NCBI RefSeq assembly: GCF_022063185.1
Contig: NZ_CP091913.1
Coordinates: 124,001 to 188,000 of the forward strand
Reading direction: 5' to 3'
DNA length: 64,000 nucleotides
Origin: Nostoc sp. UHCC 0870
GTDB taxonomy: Bacteria > Cyanobacteriota > Cyanobacteriia > Cyanobacteriales > Nostocaceae
Made by a program: the position numbers and the translations under genes. The notes beneath the pieces are model-generated. The model had not been told where the DNA came from. It did no database searches and saw only the letters and a program-made list of their open reading frames with translations. Shown piece by piece: positions 35,279-43,469 of the stretch. The number at the start of each line of letters is the position of its first letter. The stretch's first letter is position 1.

Positions 35279-36517
35279 ATGAGTTCTGCCTCTATGTTCA
35301 ACCTAAATCGTCGTCAGTTTTTATTGCGGAGTACTCTCGCCATCGCTGCAACTGTAACCTACGATCAAGTACAAGCCCAAAAACCAACTTCCCCCGGTGC
35401 TTTACCCAAAGGATTACCGCATCGAAAGGTACTCATTGTCGGTGCAGGTATTTCCGGTTTAGTGGCAGCCTATGAATTAACAGCAGTTGGTCATGATGTC
35501 ACCATTTTAGAAGCAAGGAAACGTGTCGGCGGTAGAGTGTTAACCCGGCGAGGGGTCTTCCAAGGAGAGGATTTAGTAGAACTTGGAGCAGCTAGAATCC
35601 CACCAAATCATGATTTAACCCTTGGTTATATCAAACATTTTGGTTTAAGACTTTCACAGTTTGCGCCGACAGTTGGGAAATATCTCACAATGAAGGACGA
35701 AAAACGTCAATTAGTCGAGGGGAAAGAACTATTTCCAAATCGACCAGAAATGCGTGCGGAAGCAATTCAAAAACTGACGGATGGATTTGATCTACTTCCC
35801 CAAGCATTTGCCCAAGCATTGACTGAAAAAATTAAACTTGATGATTCTGTTACTCGTATTGTACAAACATCTAATGGTGTTGAAGTTTGGTGTTTGTCAG
35901 GGCAACGATATCTTGGTGATTGTGTATTGTGTTCTGTCCCGTTAACCGTCTTAAATCAGATTACTTTTTCACCTGACCTATCTCCAGCAAAAAAACAGGC
36001 GGCGGCAGGAGGATATAACTATCGAGCCGCAACCCGTTGCTTTGTTAAATTCCCTCATCGTTTCTGGGAAAAGGATAACTTAAATGGGTGGGGATTTTTT
36101 GACGATGAAGAACTGTGGCATACTACTTGGGATAGACCTGAAAAAACAGGTATTCTTCATGCTTATTTAAAAGGAGAAAAAGCTCTGAAGATCGATGATT
36201 TTGAGGGGGAAACTCAGCAGACAAAATTACTCCAGCATTGGGAGAAGATTCTGCCTGGAGTAACTAATTACTCTGTCCAATCGCATTTTCATTCATGGAC
36301 AAAAGATATCTGGTCAAAAGGAGGCTGGGCCTATCCAACAGATGAACAGGAGAAGGAACTATTTTTAGAATTAGGGAAGTCGCAAGGAAAGATTTATTTC
36401 GCTGGAGAGCATACTTCCAAGACTAGAGGCTGGCTTCAAGGAGCATTAGAATCTGGACTTAAGTCCGCTAAAGAAATTCACTTTGCTGGCTCTACCGTTC
36501 CCTTGATAAAAAGGTGA
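35279..36517 (+). CDS. Flavin monoamine/L-amino-acid oxidase family protein, Tat-exported
   Basis: 412 residues. The N-terminal signal has a twin-arginine motif (NRRQFLLRSTLAIAAT), so it should be folded with FAD and exported. The dinucleotide-binding motif VLIVGAGISGLVAAYEL and EARKRVGGRVLTRR follow at about 50-90. The C-terminal GKIYFAGEHTSKTRGWLQGALESG completes the FAD site of amine oxidases. It oxidises an amine or amino acid to the imine plus H2O2. It lies between cpcG and cpcL but on the opposite strand. A role in pigment change is not shown. Confidence 0.88.
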   Translation: MSSASMFNLNRRQFLLRSTLAIAATVTYDQVQAQKPTSPGALPKGLPHRKVLIVGAGISGLVAAYELTAVGHDVTILEARKRVGGRVLTRRGVFQGEDLVELGAARIPPNHDLTLGYIKHFGLRLSQFAPTVGKYLTMKDEKRQLVEGKELFPNRPEMRAEAIQKLTDGFDLLPQAFAQALTEKIKLDDSVTRIVQTSNGVEVWCLSGQRYLGDCVLCSVPLTVLNQITFSPDLSPAKKQAAAGGYNYRAATRCFVKFPHRFWEKDNLNGWGFFDDEELWHTTWDRPEKTGILHAYLKGEKALKIDDFEGETQQTKLLQHWEKILPGVTNYSVQSHFHSWTKDIWSKGGWAYPTDEQEKELFLELGKSQGKIYFAGEHTSKTRGWLQGALESGLKSAKEIHFAGSTVPLIKR

Positions 36518-36532
36518 CATTTCATACAGTGG

Positions 36533-36679
36533 GATTTGTCAGTCAGAGAGTGGCGTTGTCCTTCCTGCAATAGCATGAACGGAAGAGACGACAACGCCGC
36601 ACGGAATATTCAAATGCTTGGAGCATCAACTATTGGGTTAGGCAATGTAAGTCGGTGTGAAACTATGATTGCTGTTTGA
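36533..36679 (+). pseudogene. TnpB C-terminal remnant (IS200/IS605 type)
   Basis: A 48-codon frame just after the amine oxidase: VREWRCPSCNSMNGRDDNAA, then RNIQMLGASTIGLGN to a stop. CPSC is half of the TnpB zinc ribbon and GRDDNAARNI is the last RuvC block (normally DRDxNAAxNI). No start and no upstream remainder, so it is a scar left by a lost element beside the phycobilisome locus. Confidence 0.8.
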
Positions 36680-36724
36680 GTCTTAGAATCCTTGCACTTC
36701 TAAGCGGAGTGGATGTCAAAGCAT

Positions 36725-37480
36725 CTAGCCCCAGAATAAGTAGTTGACTTCTGAAAACAGGACGAAGACGATCGCTAGCACTATGAGCAACCCTATCAGA
36801 CTAAAGCTAGTAGTCCAGTCAGCACGCTTGATGAAGATATAGAGACTAAACCGCTCAAATTCGTCAAACATTCCCGTGGGAATGGGACGGATGGGACGGC
36901 TAGGAAGGGGTAACTGGTTGCGGTAATCTTCACCATAACGCGCCATGCGTGCAAAGGGTAGTTCACCTTGAGCGCGTTGAGGTAAGATACGGCGACGTTG
37001 ATAAGGAACAGTTTCATACCCAAAGTTACTCAGGTATTCTTCTGTATTGATTAAATTATCAATAAAGCCTTGTAGTCCTTTAGTCGCTAGCACAATCGAC
37101 CAGGAAAGTTTTTCGCGATCGCTATACACATTACGACCCAGAAGCCTCTGGACGCAAATCTCAACAAACCGATAGTTATTGTTACTGTCGTAGGTGAGTC
37201 GTCGAAAGGAATCGGATATTACCAATCCTCGAATGAAATCTCTAACCGTGATTTGACCAGCCCGTAACTGAGACTCCAAAAATCGCTGGCGATTGCTGGA
37301 TAACATTTGTTGCTCGTTAAAAATTTGGCGATAGGCTGCCATGATTAACATATCCATATCCGATGCAGCGAGGAGGTTATCAGTTGTGTAAATTCTGGGC
37401 TGCTCATCACCCGGAATCTCAAACCCCTCTACTCGATGATTTTGAGATAAAGGTGCATAATCTAACAGAGGAATTGACAT
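36725..37480 (-). CDS. cpcL: CpcL-type membrane-anchored phycobilisome rod linker
   Basis: 251 residues. It starts like CpcG ([35 protein letters not shown]) with a full PBS linker domain (about 20-185), but after [21 protein letters not shown] the C-terminal core-binding part is replaced by a hydrophobic helix (about 222-250: [19 protein letters not shown]). That is the mark of CpcL (CpcG2), which builds rod-shaped phycobilisomes on the thylakoid membrane, often feeding photosystem I. It follows cpeR and a small membrane protein on the same strand. An L-box half-site lies 103 bases upstream. Confidence 0.92.
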   Translation of the reverse strand: MSIPLLDYAPLSQNHRVEGFEIPGDEQPRIYTTDNLLAASDMDMLIMAAYRQIFNEQQMLSSNRQRFLESQLRAGQITVRDFIRGLVISDSFRRLTYDSNNNYRFVEICVQRLLGRNVYSDREKLSWSIVLATKGLQGFIDNLINTEEYLSNFGYETVPYQRRRILPQRAQGELPFARMARYGEDYRNQLPLPSRPIRPIPTGMFDEFERFSLYIFIKRADWTTSFSLIGLLIVLAIVFVLFSEVNYLFWG

Positions 37481-37582
37481 AAAGGTTCTCCCAAGTCAGC
37501 TTGTCAATCAAAATTGTTGATCAAATTTTGTGAGAAAACTGCCGTATTTAAGCCAATTATTGTTTTAAGTCATAGTGAGAAG

Positions 37583-37589
37583 TGTGCAA
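37583..37589 (-). promoter_or_regulatory. L-box half-site upstream of cpcL (tentative)
   Basis: TGTGCAA on the plus strand is TTGCACA read toward cpcL. The second half four bases away is absent. A single 7-mer can occur by chance; it is listed because three full L-boxes control neighbouring pigment genes. Confidence 0.25.
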
Positions 37590-37638
37590 ATTGGCGGAAT
37601 GCGTAAGCCTGTCCGTAGGCTATGAGTGAATTTTTAAG

Positions 37639-38013
37639 TCAACAATTTTGCCTTTTCCAAGAGAAGTAATAATTTAAATTTTTGCTACTGGCCATATAGA
37701 TAGCAATAATGGCACTGAGAACGACCATGATCAAACTCCCTACGATGAGGACAGTTGAGAGCTTTGATCTGAGTAAAAGAACCATTGTTACTAGAATGAC
37801 AACCAGTAAACTACAGATACCCATCATGAGCCATTTTGCCCATTTCCGACCCTGTAGAACAAAGTACATCACTACAATTGTTACTAAAATACGACCAATA
37901 GCCCATCTATCCCGCGCAAGGATCACTAGCGTCGCATCTAGTATACAAAGCACCACAAACATAGCAAGTAATTTGTTTCGAGCTTTTAAGGCAGATTGAT
38001 CGATTTGGGGCAT
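37639..38013 (-). CDS. Small four-helix membrane protein of unknown function
   Basis: 124 residues with four hydrophobic stretches (about 14-33, 40-56, 60-81 and 86-108) joined by short basic loops (RDRWAIG, QGRKWAKW), and a soluble Lys/Tyr tail. I do not recognise a family. It lies 69 bases after cpeR on the same strand and before cpcL, so it may be a late gene of the cpe operon or share the cpcL transcript. A hairpin between it and cpeR may reduce read-through. Confidence 0.7.
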   Translation of the reverse strand: MPQIDQSALKARNKLLAMFVVLCILDATLVILARDRWAIGRILVTIVVMYFVLQGRKWAKWLMMGICSLLVVILVTMVLLLRSKLSTVLIVGSLIMVVLSAIIAIYMASSKNLNYYFSWKRQNC

Positions 38014-38055
38014 GGTTTTTGTGAATGAATTACTTTACGAGTGTGATGTGTAAAG

Positions 38056-38076
38056 CCCCCATTTTGAAAACGGGGG
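38056..38076 (-). terminator. Hairpin just after cpeR
   Basis: CCCCCGTTTT pairs with AAAATGGGGG around one base, starting seven bases past the cpeR stop on the minus strand. The following T tract is poor (CTTTACAC), so it may be a weak terminator, attenuator or 3' stabiliser. Confidence 0.45.
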
Positions 38077-38082
38077 AGGAGG

Positions 38083-38448
38083 TCAAGCTTGACCATCAAA
38101 TCTGGTGCGAAAGCCACCGTATTTCAGCCAATATTGTTTTAAATTGTGGCAGGGTGTATGTAAACTAGCTTTTGCCTGATAAAGAATTACTTGACGATGA
38201 TCACCCATCCAGATTTTGTCAATTTGGTCAACGGAAATAACTGTGCCTCCCAATGCGGTAATGCACTGAGAAAAGCGATCCACCGCGCTATAATCTACGG
38301 TTTCAAAAATAAAGAAATTACCTGAACAAATTAAATGCCGGCTGCGAATCCAGCACTGCATTTTTTTCTGCGCTTCTGGTGGCAGCATATTCGCTTTAGT
38401 GGATTCCAGTTTAGGCAGGGAAAGATCATAGGATATTTGGGACTTCAT
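38083..38448 (-). CDS. cpeR: CpeR, activator of phycoerythrin gene expression
   Basis: 121 residues from MKSQISYDL, favoured because GGGAG lies about ten bases upstream; a shorter 101-residue start at MLPPEAQKK is also possible and close to the published size as I recall it. The core KMQCWIRSRHLICSGNFFIF, WMGDHRQVILYQAKASLHTP and LKQYWLKYGG match CpeR. In Fremyella this protein is needed for expression of cpeBA in green light. It is last in the cpeCDESTR order and overlaps the cpeT end by about 23 bases. Confidence 0.85.
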   Translation of the reverse strand: MKSQISYDLSLPKLESTKANMLPPEAQKKMQCWIRSRHLICSGNFFIFETVDYSAVDRFSQCITALGGTVISVDQIDKIWMGDHRQVILYQAKASLHTPCHNLKQYWLKYGGFRTRFDGQA

Positions 38449-39050
38449 CAGCGAAACTCTCCCGTTTTTTAAACCGCAGTGGTCCAAACGTAGATCCCCA
38501 AACCTGCTGATGTGTATTTACATCCATGCCTTTGTCGAGGCTCACCCAGGTTGTTTCTGTGATTTCTACATAACTATCTAGATAAGTCTGGCAACCGTTC
38601 TTCTCAATTAAACACAGGTTTCCTGGTTCAACAGCACCTTGAAATCTGTCCCCATCTCGTTTAAAAATCATTGAGCAGTTATATCGACGCTCAATACAGT
38701 CTGGGGTAATTGTTTTGAGAAGGCTTAACTCACGAGCTGCACCAGCATAGAAAAGTGCATTTTTTAAGCTGTAGTTTTCGATATAAATCTGATCGCCCTG
38801 ATCGACTAAGCGATGTACTCCCTGTCGATAAGGTCGCCACAAATCATAGTCATAAACTTGTTCTGAATAAAGCCCAATTCCAGAGAAGAAATCAAAGGGT
38901 AATGGCCGAAAAAAAAACGTGGATATGGGCGTAATCTTTAGAATTTTCAAATGCCTGTTGATAATTACTAAAATCCCCTGCCATCCAACGAGCTAAGGTA
39001 ACTAAATTATTCGGTGTAGTTTCGCAGATATGCGCTGGTGAAGAAGTCAT
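38426..39050 (-). CDS. cpeT: CpeT (CpcT family bilin lyase or chaperone), apparent frameshift
   Basis: The N-terminal part (LVTLARWMAGDFSNYQQAFE, then DYAHIHVFF) and the C-terminal part (RPLPFDFFSGIGLYSEQVYD, then YRQGVHRL... FADEVPNIL) of one CpeT protein lie in two frames. They join at a run of nine A (plus strand 38909-38917); eight would keep the frame and give about 205 residues, normal for the family. CpcT/CpeT proteins attach or handle bilins on biliprotein beta subunits. Possible reasons are sequencing error, real mutation or slippage. Start at MTSSPAHIC. Fifth gene of the cpeCDESTR order. Confidence 0.82.
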
Positions 39051-39212
39051 AAGTAGATGAGCATAAATAAACAATACAAAATTTGTTATTGATCAATGAC
39101 TAATGAACAATGGCATGACCAAACTAACGTGGTCAGTTCCTACTTAGACTGCACGCTCTGAAGTTGTATATATATGATTAGAAATCCCTCTGCCTGTATT
39201 TTCGGATCTGGT

Positions 39213-39743
39213 TTAACTCTGAATACCTTGGCGGATTTCCGAGGAAAAGGAGGCGGTGACAACTCCTGTGCCGGCACTGGTTTTGATTAGAGAAACCCGA
39301 CAACGAACATTAGGGTTAACAAACCAGATTTTCTCTTCGGCGGCGGCGCGATCGTAGGCGGTAATCAGTACGAATGTACCGTCTTCCGTCAAGTAATAGT
39401 CACCAGCCGCCGCGATCATTTCGGCATACCCTTGATCACGCAGGAGTTTGCCACGTTGGGGATGAGTTGGATCAGGAACGGGAACTAAGATACAACTGCC
39501 TTTGATTTCGTTGTCATCCCAGTCTGATTGACCTTCCCAACTCATCCGAAATGGGGAAACTACTGTATGAGGATCAGTGTTATAGCTTTTACATAGGTCA
39601 ATCACTGCCGGGTCATCATCTGGGAGAGAGATAATATCAATCTCAGACTGTACGGCTTCAAAATGACTGAACGCTAAATGATGTGCGCTACGCTGCGATC
39701 GCCAACGCCCAATAGAATTGGCAACAAACTCCGTAATATCCAT
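39213..39743 (-). CDS. cpeS: CpeS, S-type phycobilin lyase
   Basis: 176 residues from MDITEFVANSIGRWRSQRS, the standard S-lyase opening with SAHHLAFSHFE just after. SPFRMSWEGQSDWD and the beta-barrel strand ERIWFVNPNVRCRVS-like text (EEKIWFVNPNVRCRVSLI) are typical. S-type lyases attach phycobilin at the Cys-82/84-equivalent site of biliproteins; in a cpe operon the expected target is phycoerythrin. Fourth gene of the cpeCDESTR run, about 160 bases after cpeE. Confidence 0.9.
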   Translation of the reverse strand: MDITEFVANSIGRWRSQRSAHHLAFSHFEAVQSEIDIISLPDDDPAVIDLCKSYNTDPHTVVSPFRMSWEGQSDWDDNEIKGSCILVPVPDPTHPQRGKLLRDQGYAEMIAAAGDYYLTEDGTFVLITAYDRAAAEEKIWFVNPNVRCRVSLIKTSAGTGVVTASFSSEIRQGIQS

Positions 39744-39901
39744 TGAATGTTGAGTGTTGAATTTTGAATTTTGAGTGTGAACAATCACAATCAATCAATG
39801 ATAATAATGGAATATTTTTTACTTGTAAGTCCCTTATTAACTCTTGACTTGTTAGCGATCGCGCTTAGTCTGGGTGCAAAGTGCGATCGCAAAGATTAGC
39901 G

Positions 39902-40660
39902 TTAAGCTATTTCAGTGATACTGATAATTTTGCCGCCAGTCTTCTGGATGTTCTGAATTTTCTGGGACAGCTGGTTGTATCCTACTTGAAAGGTTGCCAT
40001 GCTTTTCGTCACCCGAAGACCAAAATTAGCTTTGGAAATAGCCACACGGAATCGCTTACCCGTATTACTAGAAGCACCAGAACCGCTAGATGGGGAAACA
40101 ATCTTGGTCGGTAAGTTACCACCAATGTCACTAATTAATTTTGCTGATTTACCCACATCATTGGCAGCAAACCCGCGCATTAAGGCAAAGGTGCGGTTGA
40201 AACCGACATTCTTAACCCCAGTTTGGGTACGATTACCACGGGTAGAGGGTACAATATTCTCACCAAAATTGAGGACATATTCATCACTATCAAGGTATGA
40301 ATTGATTTCAGCTTCATAGCCTTGTGTGTTGTAAATTTGTACGTGTTCGGCAATTTCAGTCTGATCCTGCGGAGCGCGACCAAGTAGATGCTTAAAATTT
40401 AATTCAACAAAGCGGTAGGGAGAGGAAGTTTCAAAAAATAGCGATCGGTATAGATCAGATTGGGCTACAGCTCTAACGAAACCAGTAACAGTGATGTCAC
40501 CGTTACGTAATTGAGATTCTGCGCTGGTTAGCCGTTGACTGTCAAATACATGAGCATTACCCAGAACCTGCCGATACACTGCTCGGATTATGGTTTGCAA
40601 ATCATCTTCCGTAGCGTTGGGGCGTAATTCAACGGACTCGGCTTCTATCCAAAGTGCCAT
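39902..40660 (-). CDS. cpeE: Phycoerythrin-associated rod linker (CpeE)
   Basis: 252 residues. N-terminal PBS linker domain (about 15-160): [54 protein letters not shown]-terminal CpcD-like capping domain (about 195-252), ending QKIQNIQKTGGKIISITEIA. Such linkers sit in the centre of hexamers and join them into rods. I take it as CpeE from its position (third after cpeC and cpeD, before cpeS) and size. The letter is inferred from gene order. Confidence 0.87.
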   Translation of the reverse strand: MALWIEAESVELRPNATEDDLQTIIRAVYRQVLGNAHVFDSQRLTSAESQLRNGDITVTGFVRAVAQSDLYRSLFFETSSPYRFVELNFKHLLGRAPQDQTEIAEHVQIYNTQGYEAEINSYLDSDEYVLNFGENIVPSTRGNRTQTGVKNVGFNRTFALMRGFAANDVGKSAKLISDIGGNLPTKIVSPSSGSGASSNTGKRFRVAISKANFGLRVTKSMATFQVGYNQLSQKIQNIQKTGGKIISITEIA

Positions 40661-40755
40661 ATCAATGCCTCCTAAATTTAGGATTGTCGTGTAATTTTTT
40701 GAAAAATTGAAAATTAAAAAGGTAAATCATTTTGGGTGGGCATTACCCACCCTGT

Positions 40756-40827
40756 TAACTCAAAACTCAAAACTCAGAACTCAGCACTCAAAACTCATTA
40801 CTCATTACTCATTACTCAGCACTCATT
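40756..40827. repeat. Tandem heptamer repeat (ACTCAAA/ACTCATT)
   Basis: About ten ACTCAxx units between cpeE and cpeD, overlapping the last codon of cpeD. An unusual position: inside an operon. Confidence 0.85.
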
Positions 40828-41575
40828 ATGCAATTTCAGTAATGCTGACGATTTTGCCAGAAGTACGATTAATTCGCTGGATTTGCGGGGTCATTTTACT
40901 AGCTGGGACAATGTACTCAGTGGTACTAATGCGCCGAGGGCTATCGAATTTTGAACCCGTCACCACGATTTTGAACCGTTTTTCTGTGCCAGAACCAATG
41001 ACAGTTGCCGAAGAGGCTTTAATTACATTGGTACTGTTGGTAGCAACTGCATAGACCAATTGGGCAGATTTAACTGAGCTATCAATCTGGGCGGGGCCAC
41101 GATCAATAGCAAACATCCGGTTGTAGCCGATCTGCTTGGAGTTAGCTTCGCTGCTTCTACCGCGATAGTAGGGTACTACGTTTTCGCCAAAGGCTGTTTG
41201 ATATTCGCTACTATCGATGTAGGAGTCAATTTCAGCATCGTAGCCCTCGGCTACAGTGCGAACAATATGCTCGGAAACTTCTCTTTGATCCTGGGGTGCG
41301 CGACCAAGTAAGTGTAAAAAGTTCAGTTCTACAAATCTGTAAGGAGCGCAGGACTCGAAGTAGCGGCTACGATAAAACTCAGACTTAGCAACGGTGCGGA
41401 CAAATTCCCGCACAGTGATGGCGCGATCGCACAATTGTGATTCTGCTGTCACCAACCGCTCACTTTCCATGACATGAGGGTTGCCTAAGACTTGTTTGTA
41501 AACTGCACGGATGATAGTTTGAACTTCCTCTAAGCTACCATTAGGCCACAGTTCAAGAATTGTCTGGGATGCCAT
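40826..41575 (-). CDS. cpeD: Phycoerythrin-associated rod linker (CpeD)
   Basis: 249 residues. PBS linker domain (about 10-160; LEEVQTIIRAVYKQVLGNPH, ERLVTAESQLCDRA, YRFVELNFLHLLGRAPQD) and C-terminal CpcD-like domain (about 195-249), ending IQRINRTSGKIVSITEIA. It joins phycoerythrin hexamers in the rods. Named by order between the L-box-proximal cpeC and cpeE. Base use is like its neighbours. Confidence 0.87.
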   Translation of the reverse strand: MASQTILELWPNGSLEEVQTIIRAVYKQVLGNPHVMESERLVTAESQLCDRAITVREFVRTVAKSEFYRSRYFESCAPYRFVELNFLHLLGRAPQDQREVSEHIVRTVAEGYDAEIDSYIDSSEYQTAFGENVVPYYRGRSSEANSKQIGYNRMFAIDRGPAQIDSSVKSAQLVYAVATNSTNVIKASSATVIGSGTEKRFKIVVTGSKFDSPRRISTTEYIVPASKMTPQIQRINRTSGKIVSITEIA

Positions 41576-41615
41576 TGGAATCTATCTCCTCAATTTTTGT
41601 AAGTTTGCAGCTGAT

Positions 41616-42476
41616 TTATACAGCAGTAATACTGGCAATCACACCGCCCTGCTGGTGAATTCGCTGATACTCTTGAGAGAGCTTATCGTATGACACCAGA
41701 AAGACTTGGTTGGCGCGGCGAAACTTGGAAATATTATTGAAGGTTTTAGCGCGATAACCTGTGACTTCAATGCGGTAAACTTTACCACCAGCACTAGCAT
41801 CAACTCCATGACGAGTACGAGAACCAGTAGGAGGTGTAGAGAATGCTGCCCCATCACTAGCAGGTGAAATCACTGCTGTGGGTGTACCTTGAATCACCAA
41901 GGCATTGAGTTTGGGAGTTTTACCAGACAAGTCACCCTTCAGGCTGCTGCTAGAAGCACCCCGCACCAACTGGAAGGTGTGGGTAAACTGCACCATACTA
42001 GTGCAGGCTTCTGTTTTGTAGCCACGGATATAGGGAACAATATTCTCCCCAAAGGTATTTTGATACTCATCACTATCCAGATAAGAATCGATATCGGCTT
42101 CAAATCCTTGAGTATCAAGAATAGTGCTGTGTGACCGCATTTCTTCCAAATCCAGTGGTGGACGACCCAACAGATGGCGGAAGTTGAGTTCAATTGCCCG
42201 GTAACGCGCGCAACTGGTAAAAAAGCGAGAACAATAGAGGTCAGATTTAGCCACTGCTCGGACAAACTCGCGGACGCTCAATGCACCCAACTTAAACTGG
42301 GATTCGGGAACAACGAGCCGCTCACTTTCCATTACGTAGGCATTGCCCAACACTTGCCGATACACTGCCAGAATAATTATTTCTGCCTCTTCTTGTGAGC
42401 GACCGGATACCCACTCAATGGGAGGGGTTTCATCAAATAGGCTGACTCCCAGGCGTGAAGCTGGTCCAAATGGCAT
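41616..42476 (-). CDS. cpeC: Phycoerythrin-associated rod linker (CpeC), first gene of cpeCDESTR
   Basis: 286 residues. PBS linker domain (about 20-175; [53 protein letters not shown]), a Ser/Thr/Gly-rich stretch (about 190-225), and a CpcD-like domain ending YQRIHQQGGVIASITAV. First gene of the minus-strand operon. The 480-base leader upstream carries an L-box pointing away from the gene. In Fremyella the equivalent operon is active in green light. The identity is inferred from order, downstream cpeS/T/R and the L-box. Confidence 0.88.
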   Translation of the reverse strand: MPFGPASRLGVSLFDETPPIEWVSGRSQEEAEIIILAVYRQVLGNAYVMESERLVVPESQFKLGALSVREFVRAVAKSDLYCSRFFTSCARYRAIELNFRHLLGRPPLDLEEMRSHSTILDTQGFEADIDSYLDSDEYQNTFGENIVPYIRGYKTEACTSMVQFTHTFQLVRGASSSSLKGDLSGKTPKLNALVIQGTPTAVISPASDGAAFSTPPTGSRTRHGVDASAGGKVYRIEVTGYRAKTFNNISKFRRANQVFLVSYDKLSQEYQRIHQQGGVIASITAV

Positions 42477-42737
42477 TAATTCTATCTCCTGTTAACGAAA
42501 GAGTTTAAGAAAATTGTTTCAAGATGTAAATAAATTTCAGATTGCTCACCCAGGCAAATTAGATTACCGGATTGATTCCTTTGAACCCAAATTGCCAGCT
42601 TCCATCAGAATTTACATTCTGATTTCCTAGATGCTCAAGCTTTTTAGGCGTTTTATACGCTTTGTTATGATCAATTTTCTTATGAGCGCGCCACGGTGAG
42701 CGTCAAGATTTGTAAATCTTGATAAAATGAAGACAAT

Positions 42738-42755
42738 TTGCACTCATTTTGCACA
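42738..42755 (+). promoter_or_regulatory. L-box (RcaC site) upstream of cpeC, inverted relative to the gene
   Basis: TTGCACT-CATT-TTGCACA on the plus strand, one mismatch to TTGCACA-N4-TTGCACA. It is 262 bases upstream of the cpeC start codon and reads away from cpeC. From my memory of work on Fremyella, RcaC binding at such a site represses the cpeC operon in red light. Confidence 0.75.
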
Positions 42756-42903
42756 AACGATTCTGATGTTCCCGCTTATGGAAAGACCTTAAGACTCGCT
42801 GGTACTTATACTAAAAAGCAGATCACAGTAGCATTAGCAAGCATTAGGTAGCAAGAATTTCCCGCCAAGCTTACCCTTGGCGAGAGAACGTCAATTAATT
42901 GAT

Positions 42904-42958
42904 GAATTACGAATTACGAATTACGTTAGCGTAGCGGGGCGTTAGCCCATTACGAATT
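42904..42958. repeat. Repeat with ACGAATT units and GGGGCGTTAGCCC core
   Basis: Three ACGAATT units followed by GTTAGCGTAGCGGGGCGTTA GCCC, the complement of the repeat at 3330-3384 and 26797-26874. It overlaps the last codon of the 170-residue gene. Confidence 0.7.
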
Positions 42959-43469
42959 ATTTCTCTTCCCTGAGTTCAACCTTAAATACACTGTCGGGGG
43001 GTTTTTGGGCAATGGTAGCATCCCAAGCGATCGCCTGTAAAAATGCTGCACCAGAGTAAGTCTCTACCACATCTACCCCCCAGTCTCCTGGTTGCAGAGC
43101 ATCAGGTGAATCACTAGTAGGCGGAGTGGTTTTAATACCACCCAAAACCAGAATTTCTGGGATAGTATCTGCATTTAATTGTTGCGATGGGCTATGCTCC
43201 ACCGTAGGCGATCGCCGTTTTTCTGCTAAGGCTTGAGCGCACATTTTTCCGACTTGTTGCGGCGAAAATTCATTGGTAGGAAATAAAATTTCCACAGTCC
43301 AATGGGGATGATTCACCAGTCTACATTGTAGGTGTTCATAGGCACTTAAGCCCACTTGAAACACTTGTGCAAATTCTTCTCGACTGAGAGCTGGTACGAT
43401 GTCACCAGAAATATCAAAGTTGTGAGCGAGCAGCATCCGCCCTAAAATTTCAGTATTCAAAATAGCCAA
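42957..43469 (-). CDS. Hypothetical protein between cpeC and rcaE
   Basis: 170 residues, soluble. N-terminal half: TEILGRMLLAHNFDISGDIV, then SREEFAQVFQVGLSAYEHLQ, a probable helical bundle, and a strand HWTVEILFPTNEFSPQQVG. The middle (about 85-125) is Pro/Ser/Thr-rich and likely disordered. The end (about 125-170) reads GDWGVDVVETYSGAAFLQAI. I recognise no family. It is the only gene of unknown role between the cpe operon and the light sensor, transcribed away from rcaE. Its stop overlaps a repeat. Confidence 0.65.
   Translation of the reverse strand: MAILNTEILGRMLLAHNFDISGDIVPALSREEFAQVFQVGLSAYEHLQCRLVNHPHWTVEILFPTNEFSPQQVGKMCAQALAEKRRSPTVEHSPSQQLNADTIPEILVLGGIKTTPPTSDSPDALQPGDWGVDVVETYSGAAFLQAIAWDATIAQKPPDSVFKVELREEK

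Noticed and set aside
38083..38487. Longer frame beginning at 38487 as the cpeR start
   Set aside because: The first 13 codons lie inside cpeT and have no ribosome site; GGGAG precedes the Met at 38448.
39902..42476. The three minus-strand linkers as phycocyanin (CpcC) linkers
   Set aside because: Order with cpeS, cpeT and cpeR and the inverted L-box fit the cpeCDE linkers better, though sequence alone does not fully separate the two groups.
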